12,120 nucleotides of DNA from an uncultured Thiomonas sp. (GTDB lineage: Bacteria; Pseudomonadota; Gammaproteobacteria; Burkholderiales; Burkholderiaceae_C). The position numbers were made by a program, and so were the translations under genes. The stretch is taken from the NCBI GenBank assembly GCA_937927695.1, contig CALBRU010000207.1, positions 1 to 12,120 on the forward strand, in the 5' to 3' direction. Position 1 is the first letter of the stretch. Each line of letters begins with the position of its first letter. This document shows positions 6,178 through 12,120 of this stretch, piece by piece. The notes under the pieces were generated by a model. That model worked only from the letters and a program-made list of their open reading frames with translations. It was not told the origin of the DNA and made no database searches.

Positions 6178-8250
6178 ATGACTCTTGCTCTGCCCGACAA
6201 CAACCCGCTGTGTGATTTTCGCGATCTTCCCGACTATGCCGCGGTAAAACCCGAGCACATCGAACCCGCGCTGGACGCGCTGATTCAGGCGGCGGAACAA
6301 ACGCTGGATCAGGTCACCGCAACCACCACTGCCCCCACCTGGGCCGCCGTGGTGGAACCGCTGGAGCGCGCCACCGAACATCTGGGCCGTGCCTGGGGTG
6401 TCGTCGGTCACCTCAACGCCGTGGCCGACACCCCTGCCCTGCGCGCCGCCTACAACGCCATGCTGCCCAAGGTCACCGAGTTTTGGACCCGACTGGGCCA
6501 GAACGAAGGGCTGCTGCGGCAATATCAGGCGCTGCACGACAGCGCCGAGTTTTCCCGACTCAGCCCGACGCGCCAGCGCATCATCGAGCACGCCTTGCGT
6601 GACTTCCGCTTGAGCGGTGCACTGCTCGAAGGCCCCGCCCGCAGCCGCTACGCCGAAATTCAGGAGCGCCTGGCCGCACTCAGCCAAACCTTCTCCGAAC
6701 ATGTGCTCGATGCCACAGCGGCCTATGCCGAATACGTCGGCGAAGAACAGACTGCCGGCATTCCCGCCGACGCCCTGCAGGCCGCGCGCGAAGCCGCCGA
6801 GCGCGACGGCAAACCCGGCTACAAATTTACCCTGCACTATCCGTCTTACATGCCGGTGCTGCAGCACGGCGAACACCGTCCGCTGCGCGAACGCCTGTAC
6901 CGCGCTTACGTCACCCGTGCCAGCGAGCTGGGCGATGCAAAGTTCGACAACTCCGCCGTCATGGCCGAAATTCTCGCCCTGCGCGACGAAGAAGCCCGTC
7001 TGCTCGGCTACGCCAACTACGCCGAAGTCTCGCTGGTGCCCAAAATGGCCGACACCCCGGAGCAGGTTCTGCACTTCCTGCGCGACCTCGCCGCCCGCGC
7101 CCGCCCCTTCGCCCAGCGCGACCTCGACACCCTGCGCGCCTTCGCGCAAACAGAGCTTGGCCTGGCCCCGCTCGAAGCCTGGGACATCGCCTGGGCCTCC
7201 GAGAAACTGCGCCAGTCGCATTACGCCCTATCAGAGCAGGAAGTGCGGCAATACTTCACCCTGCCCACCGTCATCGCCGGGCTGTTCCGCGTGGTCGAAA
7301 CCCTGTTCGGCGTGAAGCTGCGGCGGGTGGAGGGCGACATTCACGCCTGGCACGCCGATGCCGAGCTTTATCGCATCGAGAATGCGGACGGACAGGTCGT
7401 CGGCCAGTTCTACCTCGACCTGTACGCCCGCGACGGCAAACGCTCGGGCGCGTGGATGGATCATGTGCGTTCGCGCTGGCTGCACGCAGATGGCACGCTG
7501 CAAACCCCGGTCGCCACCCTCACCTGCAACTTTCCCTCGCCTGTGGGCGGCAAGCCCGCCCTGCTCAGCCACGACGACGTGCAGACCCTGTTCCACGAGT
7601 TCGGCCACGGGCTGCACCACATGCTCACCCAGGTGGACGACATCGCCGTGTCGGGCATCTCTGGCGTCGAATGGGACGCGGTGGAATTGCCCAGCCAACT
7701 GATGGAAAACTTCTGCTGGGAATGGGAAGTGCTGCGTTTTCTCACCCGTCATGTGGAAACCGGCCAAGCCATGCCGCGCGCCTTGTTCGACAAAATGCTG
7801 GCTGCGAAAAACTTCCAGTCCGGCATGCAGACCCTGCGTCAGGTCGAGTTCTCTCTGCTCGATATGCGCCTGCACCACGACTTGCGCACCTTCACACCCG
7901 AAGCGATTCAAGCGCTGGTGGCGGAGAACCGCAACGAGATCGCCGTGCTGAAGCCACCTGCGTTCAACCGCTTCGTCAACAGCTTCTCCCACATCTTCGC
8001 CGGGGGCTATGCAGCGGGCTACTACAGCTACAAATGGGCTGAAGTGCTGTCGGCCGACGCTTTTGGGCGCTTCGAACAAGAAGGTCCACTCAGCCCGCAA
8101 GTGGGCAAGAGCTATCAGCAGGCCATCCTCGCCGTGGGCGGAAGCCGCGATGCCATCGACTCGTTCAAGGCCTTCCGTGGCCGCGAGCCGCGCATCGATG
8201 CCCTGCTCCGCCACAGCGGTATGACGGCTGAAGCGGCTGAAGTCGCTTGA
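6178..8250 (+). CDS. prlC: Oligopeptidase A, M3 family zinc metallopeptidase
   Basis: Cytoplasmic thimet-type oligopeptidase (PrlC/OpdA) that degrades short peptides, including signal-peptide fragments. The product is 690 residues, against 680 in E. coli. The zinc site HEFGH is at 473-477 within TLFHEFGHGLHHM, and the third ligand is probably E503 in VELPSQLMEN. The tyrosine motif FAGGYAAGYYSYKW, with Y611 and Y618, matches the substrate-binding tyrosines Y606 and Y613 of mammalian neurolysin. The N-terminal half is the usual helical part of the family, starting DNNPLCDFRDLPDYAAVKPEHI. The frame extends upstream into folD, but ATG 6178 gives the family-typical N-terminus and leaves a 44-nt gap. 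No Shine-Dalgarno is visible. No terminator with a T-run follows, so transcription may continue into the glutaredoxin gene 120 nt downstream. Confidence 0.96.
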   Translation: MTLALPDNNPLCDFRDLPDYAAVKPEHIEPALDALIQAAEQTLDQVTATTTAPTWAAVVEPLERATEHLGRAWGVVGHLNAVADTPALRAAYNAMLPKVTEFWTRLGQNEGLLRQYQALHDSAEFSRLSPTRQRIIEHALRDFRLSGALLEGPARSRYAEIQERLAALSQTFSEHVLDATAAYAEYVGEEQTAGIPADALQAAREAAERDGKPGYKFTLHYPSYMPVLQHGEHRPLRERLYRAYVTRASELGDAKFDNSAVMAEILALRDEEARLLGYANYAEVSLVPKMADTPEQVLHFLRDLAARARPFAQRDLDTLRAFAQTELGLAPLEAWDIAWASEKLRQSHYALSEQEVRQYFTLPTVIAGLFRVVETLFGVKLRRVEGDIHAWHADAELYRIENADGQVVGQFYLDLYARDGKRSGAWMDHVRSRWLHADGTLQTPVATLTCNFPSPVGGKPALLSHDDVQTLFHEFGHGLHHMLTQVDDIAVSGISGVEWDAVELPSQLMENFCWEWEVLRFLTRHVETGQAMPRALFDKMLAAKNFQSGMQTLRQVEFSLLDMRLHHDLRTFTPEAIQALVAENRNEIAVLKPPAFNRFVNSFSHIFAGGYAAGYYSYKWAEVLSADAFGRFEQEGPLSPQVGKSYQQAILAVGGSRDAIDSFKAFRGREPRIDALLRHSGMTAEAAEVA

Positions 8251-8370
8251 GCGCACGCGATTGCCCCGAACCCGTCCCGCTACCTGTGGCGAAAACACCG
8301 CGCTCGCAGCCCGGCCTGGGCGCAGTCGTGGCACACTTGCAGCTTGTCTTCACCCTTGTTGTACAGAACG

Positions 8371-9027
8371 ATGAAACGACTGACGAAACGAACTTCGCGC
8401 CACGCCCTCGTGTTTTCCGCCGCATTGGCGCTCGGTATGGCCGCGGGCACGCCCGCCTGGGCGATTTACAAGATCGTCGGCCCGGACGGCTCAGTCACCT
8501 TCAGCGATGTACCGCCCAGCAGCACGCAGGGCAAGTCCGTGCAGTCGTTGTCGACCAACGGCAGTGCGACGCCCAGTGGCTTTGCCGACTTCCCCGTCGC
8601 ATTGCGGGAAGCGGCGCGCAAATACCCCGTCACGCTCTACACCGCGCCGCAATGCGAGGCCTGCGATGCCGCGCGCGACTACCTGCAACAGCGCGGCATT
8701 CCCTTCGCCGAAAAAACTATCACCACCAATGCCGACATCAAGGCCTACAAGACTTTGTCGAACGGCAGCGACCAGCTCCCGCTGCTCATCATCGGCAGCA
8801 CCAAGCTGAGCACCGGTTTCAGCCCCAGCAACTGGGACATCGCGCTCGATGCTGCAGGCTATCCGAAGAAGAACGAACTGCCGCGCGACTACGTGCGCCC
8901 GCAGCCCGTAGCGCTGGTGCCGCCCCCAGCCCAGAAAGCTTCGGCCCCCGAACAAAAACGCGTGCCGGCCGAACCTTCCGTGCTGCCGCCGCCAAACCCG
9001 AACGCCCCCAAGGGCTTTCAGTTTTAG
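8371..9027 (+). CDS. Exported DUF4124-glutaredoxin domain protein
   Basis: A 218-residue protein, probably periplasmic, with a thiol-redox role. A signal peptide is clear: basic MKRLTKRTSR, a hydrophobic stretch at about 11-28, and probable cleavage after AWA at 29-31. The first mature segment, IYKIVGPDGSVTFSDVPP (32-49), is a DUF4124 motif. It is followed by a low-complexity linker and a glutaredoxin/thioredoxin-like domain (about 85-165) with active-site CEAC (C95, C98) in YTAPQCEACDAARDYL and a cis-proline loop at QLPLL (P137). The C-terminal 40 residues are rich in proline and alanine. ATG 8371 is chosen because it starts the signal peptide; an upstream TTG would add nine residues that spoil it. 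Its stop codon abuts the stop codon of the convergent rpiA. The exact substrate is unknown. DUF4124 proteins of this kind are common in betaproteobacteria. Confidence 0.88.
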   Translation: MKRLTKRTSRHALVFSAALALGMAAGTPAWAIYKIVGPDGSVTFSDVPPSSTQGKSVQSLSTNGSATPSGFADFPVALREAARKYPVTLYTAPQCEACDAARDYLQQRGIPFAEKTITTNADIKAYKTLSNGSDQLPLLIIGSTKLSTGFSPSNWDIALDAAGYPKKNELPRDYVRPQPVALVPPPAQKASAPEQKRVPAEPSVLPPPNPNAPKGFQF

Positions 9028-9690
9028 TCAAACGAAATCGCGCCGCTGCACACCCTCGGCAGTGCCGATCAGGGCAACGTTGGCGGCGCGCAGTGCGAAC
9101 AGGCCCACGGTCACCACACCCGGAATCTGGTTCACACGGGTTTCAAATTCGCGCGGCTGCGCAATCTCCAGGCCGTGCACGTCCAGAATCAGATTGCCGT
9201 TATCGGTCACGTAGCCTGAACGCTCGCGCGGATCGCCCCCCATGGCGCGCAACCGGCGCGCCACCAGTTCCCGCGCCATCGGCACGACTTCGACCGGCAA
9301 AGGAAATTTACCCAGCACTGGCACCAGCTTGCTTTGATCGACGATGCAGATGAAGCGCTCTGCAGCCTCGGCGATGATTTTTTCGCGCGTCAACGCGCCG
9401 CCGCCGCCTTTGATCATCGCGCCCGAGGCGTCGATCTCGTCGGCGCCATCGACATAGACCGAAAGCTGCGCCACCTCGTTGAGGTCATACACCGTGATGC
9501 CATGCGCGCGCAGGCGCTCGGTGGAACGCTCGGAGCTCGACACCGCGCCTTTGATCTGGTGCTTGATACCGGCCAGGGCATCGATGAAAAAATTCACCGT
9601 CGAGCCCGTGCCGACTCCGATGATTTCGCCCTGCGGCACCTGAGTGAGCGCGGCCGCGGCGACCTGCTGTTTGAGTTCGTCTTGCGTCAT
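9028..9690 (-). CDS. rpiA: Ribose-5-phosphate isomerase A
   Basis: Cytoplasmic isomerase interconverting ribose 5-phosphate and ribulose 5-phosphate in the pentose phosphate pathway. The product is 220 residues, close to the 219 of E. coli. The phosphate-binding loop GVGTGSTVNFFI (25-36), DGADEID with D81 and D84, and KGGGGALTRE with K94 and the catalytic base E103 fall at the same residue numbers as in E. coli RpiA. A weak GAAG about 10 nt upstream of the ATG may serve as ribosome binding site. The gene runs tail to tail with the glutaredoxin gene, stop codon against stop codon, and diverges from pyrD across 76 bp. No terminator lies between the two convergent stops, so each transcript must run into the other gene unless it ends within coding sequence. 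Confidence 0.97.
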   Translation of the reverse strand: MTQDELKQQVAAAALTQVPQGEIIGVGTGSTVNFFIDALAGIKHQIKGAVSSSERSTERLRAHGITVYDLNEVAQLSVYVDGADEIDASGAMIKGGGGALTREKIIAEAAERFICIVDQSKLVPVLGKFPLPVEVVPMARELVARRLRAMGGDPRERSGYVTDNGNLILDVHGLEIAQPREFETRVNQIPGVVTVGLFALRAANVALIGTAEGVQRRDFV

Positions 9691-9720
9691 GTCGGGTCTT
9701 CACGAAAAATGTCAGTCTTC

Positions 9721-9726
9721 ATTATC
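9721..9726 (-). promoter_or_regulatory. Candidate -10 box for rpiA
   Basis: GATAAT on the minus strand (five of six consensus positions) lies about 30 nt upstream of the rpiA ATG and would give a leader of about 23 nt. No good -35 hexamer is found at 16-18 nt spacing, so this is tentative. The pyrD promoter must also lie in or near the same 76-bp gap (9691-9766), but none could be recognised. Confidence 0.3.
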
Positions 9727-9766
9727 GCTGCGCCGCCCTGTGCTTTAGCGACCTCGTCTGCTCTCC

Positions 9767-10807
9767 ATGCCGATCTCCTATCCGCTGATTCGCCCTATTT
9801 TGTTCCGCCTCAATCCAGAATGGGCGCATCACCTCACGCTGAGCGGCATCCGCATGGCGCATTCTGCCGGGCTATCGATTCTGTACGCCCATGCGCCGGT
9901 ACACGATCCGGTGGAGCTGCTGGGCTTGCGCTTCGCCAATCGCGTCGGTCTGGCCGCCGGGCTCGACAAAAATGGCGAGGCTATCGACGCTCTCGCGGCG
10001 ATGGGTTTTGGTTTTGTCGAGGTCGGCACGGTCACTCCCCGTGCTCAGCCCGGCAACCCCAAGCCTCGCATGTTCCGGCTGCCGCAGGCGCATGCGCTGA
10101 TCAATCGCATGGGGTTCAACAATGCCGGGCTGGAGGCTTTTTTGCGTCATGTACGCCGCAGCCATCGCCCCGTGCCCATCGGCCTGAACATCGGCAAGAA
10201 CGCCAGCACCCCGGTCGAGCAGGCGCTCGACGACTACCGGCTGGGCCTGGAAGGGGTGTACACCCAGGCCGACTATGTCAGCATCAATATTTCGTCACCC
10301 AACACCCGCAACCTTCGCCAGTTGCAAACCGACGCCGCCCTGCAAGGCCTGCTGCAGGGCCTCGCCGCCACGCGCGAGCAACTGCGGCAACAACATGGCC
10401 GCCATGTGCCCATGCTGCTGAAAATCGCGCCTGACCTTGAAGACGCCGACATCGACGTCATCGCCGATCAGTTGCTGATGCATGGCCTCGACGGCGTCAT
10501 CGCCACCAACACCACGCTGGCGCGCGACGCCGTGGCCAGGCTGGCCCATGCGCATGAAGCGGGTGGACTGAGCGGGGCGCCGGTGCGCGCCGCCTCGACC
10601 CGGGTGATTGCGCGGCTGCGCCAGCGTCTGGGCCACAACGTGCCGATCATCGGTGTCGGCGGCATTCTGAGCGGGGCCGACGCTGTCGAAAAACTGCGCG
10701 CGGGTGCCGATTTGGTTCAGCTCTACACCGGCTTGATCTACCGCGGCCCGGAACTGGTGGGCGAGTGCGCCAAGGCGCTCGCGCTTGAAGCCAGCCGAGG
10801 GAAGTAG
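9767..10807 (+). CDS. pyrD: Dihydroorotate dehydrogenase (quinone), class 2
   Basis: Flavoenzyme of de novo pyrimidine synthesis that oxidises dihydroorotate to orotate and passes electrons to ubiquinone at the inner membrane. The product is 346 residues, typical of class 2. The N-terminal helices (about 1-40, YPLIRPILFRLNPEWAHHL) are the membrane-associated quinone tunnel that separates class 2 from class 1. FMN and substrate motifs follow: GLAAGLDKNGE (61-71), GFVEVGTVTPRAQPGNP (82-98), RMGFNNAG (114-121), and INISSPNT (173-180) with catalytic base S177 (E. coli S175). IGVGGI and the segment GADLVQLYTGLIYRGP near the C-terminus close the FMN site. The start fits the family and no Shine-Dalgarno is visible. 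A strong terminator follows 35 nt after the stop. Confidence 0.97.
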   Translation: MPISYPLIRPILFRLNPEWAHHLTLSGIRMAHSAGLSILYAHAPVHDPVELLGLRFANRVGLAAGLDKNGEAIDALAAMGFGFVEVGTVTPRAQPGNPKPRMFRLPQAHALINRMGFNNAGLEAFLRHVRRSHRPVPIGLNIGKNASTPVEQALDDYRLGLEGVYTQADYVSINISSPNTRNLRQLQTDAALQGLLQGLAATREQLRQQHGRHVPMLLKIAPDLEDADIDVIADQLLMHGLDGVIATNTTLARDAVARLAHAHEAGGLSGAPVRAASTRVIARLRQRLGHNVPIIGVGGILSGADAVEKLRAGADLVQLYTGLIYRGPELVGECAKALALEASRGK

Positions 10808-10842
10808 GCCTGAACCCCTGGCCCCGACAAAACGGCCAAAAC

Positions 10843-10876
10843 AAAAGCGCCTGCAAGGTCAATTGCAGGCGCTTTT
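10843..10876. terminator. Bidirectional Rho-independent terminator between pyrD and the small minus-strand gene
   Basis: A perfect 14-bp inverted repeat, AAAAGCGCCTGCAA and its complement, with a 6-nt GGTCAA loop. The stem has A4 on one side and T4 on the other, so it can act in both directions. It follows the pyrD stop by 35 nt on the plus strand and the stop of the small gene by 54 nt on the minus strand. The core stem is GCGCCTGCAA. Confidence 0.92.
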
Positions 10877-10930
10877 ATTGGAAAAGTCTGGCGCAAAAAG
10901 TGCCAAAAAAGAAAAGCGATGAAAAAGCGC

Positions 10931-11188
10931 TTATTTTTGCTTCAGGCGGGTTTTGTTGGCGGTAATGTGCTCATAGATTTCGCGCGACCGCTGGGAGAGC
11001 GGTCTGCCAAACCCTTCACGCCAGGGTGAAGACACTTTCACTTGAGGCCGCTTGCGGAATGTCGAGGCCACTTCCTCGGCGTTCTGCATCATCAAATCCC
11101 AGGGATCTGCCGATTTTGTGGTGGTGGAGGAGTTTGACTCTTCGAGTTCAACACCGTTGGTTTTGCCTGTGGTCGTCGCTTTTGCCAC
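10931..11188 (-). CDS. Small basic protein of unknown function
   Basis: I do not recognise this 85-residue protein. Start: GTG at 11188 is preferred because AGAGGGG lies 5 nt upstream, the best ribosome binding site in the window with that of aceE. An in-frame ATG at 11233 would give 100 residues but has no such site. Residues 1-26 are rich in Ser, Thr, Lys and Gly and are probably disordered. The segment DPWDLMMQNAEEVASTFRKR (28-47) looks helical. The C-terminus, PLSQRSREIYEHITANKTR (63-81) and then LKQK, is basic and could be a helix or the start of a DNA- or RNA-binding element. No signal peptide, membrane segment or cysteine is present. The gene lies between pyrD (convergent, sharing a terminator) and the GltX-end gene (same strand, upstream) and has its own -10 box. 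Codon use is not obviously foreign. Confidence 0.7.
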   Translation of the reverse strand: MAKATTTGKTNGVELEESNSSTTTKSADPWDLMMQNAEEVASTFRKRPQVKVSSPWREGFGRPLSQRSREIYEHITANKTRLKQK

Positions 11189-11274
11189 GTTTACCCCTCT
11201 GATGGAACTGTGGGACAACACTGTCTGCCGCATACCACATGCAACAGAAAAATTGCCCCGTTAAACACCCAACA

Positions 11275-11280
11275 ATTATA
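11275..11280 (-). promoter_or_regulatory. Consensus -10 box for the small minus-strand gene
   Basis: A perfect TATAAT on the minus strand, with no convincing -35 at 16-18 nt, lies about 86 nt upstream of the GTG start. It sits 49-54 nt beyond the stop of the GltX-end reading frame. It gives the small gene its own transcript with a leader of about 80 nt. Confidence 0.45.
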
Positions 11281-11328
11281 ACCGGAAGTAAGCTTCAGCG
11301 CCTACTTTGACCCGGTAACCGGATTGAA

Positions 11329-12120
11329 TCAGCCGAGATATTTTTCGAGACGCTGCACAACGGTGTCTCGTCCGAGCAAGGCCAGCACCGCGTCGACAGC
11401 GGGGGTCTGCTCTCGACCGGTGACCATCAAGCGCACGGGCATGGCCAGTTGCGGCATTTTCAGGCCGTGCTGTTTGAGCACGCTCTTGAGGGCTGCACTG
11501 ATCGCTTCGCGCGACCAGTCGTGAAGGGCGGTGAGTTGGGCCAGAAAATCCGCTGCGGCCGCCTTTCCCTGCGCACCGAGATGCTGCTCAAGCGCAGCAG
11601 CGTCGGGGGCGGTAGGGCGATAGAACAACAGGGTTTGCTGGGCCAGTTCGGGTAGCGTCTGGGCGCGGTCGTGCAGCAGGGCGCAAACCGCCGCGAGATC
11701 AGGCGTCTGATGCGCAATGCCGTCCTTGTCGAGCAAGGGGCGCACGAGTGCCGCCAGTTCCTCCGCCTCGTCGGCCACGGTCACGTGGGAGATCAGCAAC
11801 TCGTCGATGCCCCGGGCGCGGATCGCTGCCAGGCGGGAGCGAATCTCGGCGGCATCGCCGGAGACCGCCAGCTCATCGACCAGGGCGTCGCTCATCTCCT
11901 GCTCGGCGGTCACGGGGAAGCCAGCATCCGCGAACATGGCCGCGTAGAACGGGAGTTTGCTGTAGACCGGGAATTGCGCGCGGAACGCGTCTCGCGCGGC
12001 GGCTCGGTCCGTGGAGACCGCCACCGGCACATGCGCGATCACCGGCGGGCGTTCGCGCCCGGCCCGCTCGGCGCCTTCCTGCATGGCGGGGATGCCCGTC
12101 TTCACGATGTAGTCGATGGG
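11329..12120 (-). CDS. Chimeric reading frame: LLM-class oxidoreductase C-terminal part joined to glutamyl-tRNA synthetase C-terminal domain (5' end outside window)
   Basis: 263 codons and a TGA stop are visible; the frame is open across the right window edge. The upstream part, from PIDYIVKTGIPAM to about DELLISHVTVAD, reads like the C-terminal third of a luciferase-like (LLM, F420/flavin-dependent) oxidoreductase: RPPVIAHVPVAVSTDR, then FPVYSKLPFYAAMFADAGF, then a VSGDAAEIRSRLAAI segment. The last 135 or so residues, from about VRPLLDKDGI, are the anticodon-binding C-terminus of bacterial GltX: CALLHDRAQTLPELAQQTLL, EAISAALKSVLKQHGLKMPQ, LAMPVRLMVTGREQTPAVDA, then VLALLGRDTVVQRLEKYLG. The junction falls at about 11733-11775, within an ADEAEELAALVRPL stretch that could belong to either parent. 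The GltX catalytic domain (HIGH, KMSKS) is absent from the window. Either a real fusion or rearrangement, or an assembly misjoin; gltX is named only for the C-terminal part. The protein as a whole would not be a working GluRS. Confidence 0.8.
   Translation of the reverse strand, partial: PIDYIVKTGIPAMQEGAERAGRERPPVIAHVPVAVSTDRAAARDAFRAQFPVYSKLPFYAAMFADAGFPVTAEQEMSDALVDELAVSGDAAEIRSRLAAIRARGIDELLISHVTVADEAEELAALVRPLLDKDGIAHQTPDLAAVCALLHDRAQTLPELAQQTLLFYRPTAPDAAALEQHLGAQGKAAAADFLAQLTALHDWSREAISAALKSVLKQHGLKMPQLAMPVRLMVTGREQTPAVDAVLALLGRDTVVQRLEKYLG

Noticed and set aside
8251..8370. A promoter or terminator in the 120-bp gap between prlC and the glutaredoxin gene
   Set aside because: The best -35/-10 pair (TTGCAG, 17 bp, TGTACA) matches the consensus at only three positions each, and no stem with a T-run is present.
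10986..11004. Hairpin GACCGCT-GGGAG-AGCGGTC inside the small gene
   Set aside because: A 7-bp stem inside coding sequence with no T-run; probably incidental.
11312..11322. CCGGTAACCGG palindrome just after the stop of the GltX-end reading frame, as a terminator
   Set aside because: The stem is only 4 bp with a 3-nt loop and no T-run follows on the minus strand.
1..12120. CRISPR arrays, insertion sequences, tRNA or rRNA genes, phage or defence genes
   Set aside because: Read on both strands, no direct-repeat array, transposase motif, terminal repeats or tRNA cloverleaf was found; apart from the right-edge chimera the content is core metabolism.

Overview
This 12.1-kb, GC-rich window looks like chromosomal DNA of a betaproteobacterium, most likely Burkholderiales (Thiomonas-like at best guess). 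Reasons: a single-chain (homodimeric type) pyruvate dehydrogenase E1, a membrane-type class 2 PyrD, a DUF4124-glutaredoxin protein, and a glutamyl-tRNA synthetase C-terminus whose wording (KMPQLAMPVRL) is Burkholderiales-like. These family assignments come from recognising motifs; no database search was run. No CRISPR array, insertion sequence, tRNA or rRNA is visible.

Layout, left to right. (1) Positions 1-1766, minus strand: the N-terminal two thirds of aceE, cut by the window edge. (2) Positions 1770-2009: an AT-richer intergenic region with a credible aceE promoter, an inverted repeat over its -35 box, and a 10-bp inverted repeat pair. (3) Positions 2010-5205, plus strand: a membrane-bound PAS histidine kinase followed by a FixJ/LuxR-type response regulator. 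This two-component pair is transcribed divergently from aceE and closed by a strong terminator at 5221-5258. (4) Positions 5273-8250, plus strand: folD (one-carbon metabolism) and an M3 oligopeptidase A (prlC/opdA) 44 nt apart, probably one operon. A periplasmic DUF4124-glutaredoxin protein follows (8371-9027). (5) rpiA on the minus strand meets the glutaredoxin gene stop-to-stop with no bases between. (6) pyrD, plus strand (9767-10807), diverges from rpiA and ends at a bidirectional terminator (10843-10876). (7) On the minus strand lie a small unrecognised gene (10931-11188) and, at the right edge, an open reading frame (11329 to beyond 12120). That frame joins the C-terminal part of a luciferase-like (LLM) flavin oxidoreductase in frame to the anticodon-binding C-terminus of GltX.

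Most of the window is core metabolism: pyruvate oxidation, folate C1 units, pentose phosphate isomerisation, pyrimidine synthesis and peptide turnover. The two places that do not fit an ordinary reading are the LLM-GltX chimera at the right edge and the shared aceE/two-component control region. The chimera is either a real rearrangement or an assembly misjoin. For the control region, a link between the kinase/regulator pair and pyruvate dehydrogenase expression is a plausible but unproven inference. Most genes here have little or no Shine-Dalgarno sequence; aceE and the small unknown gene are the exceptions.
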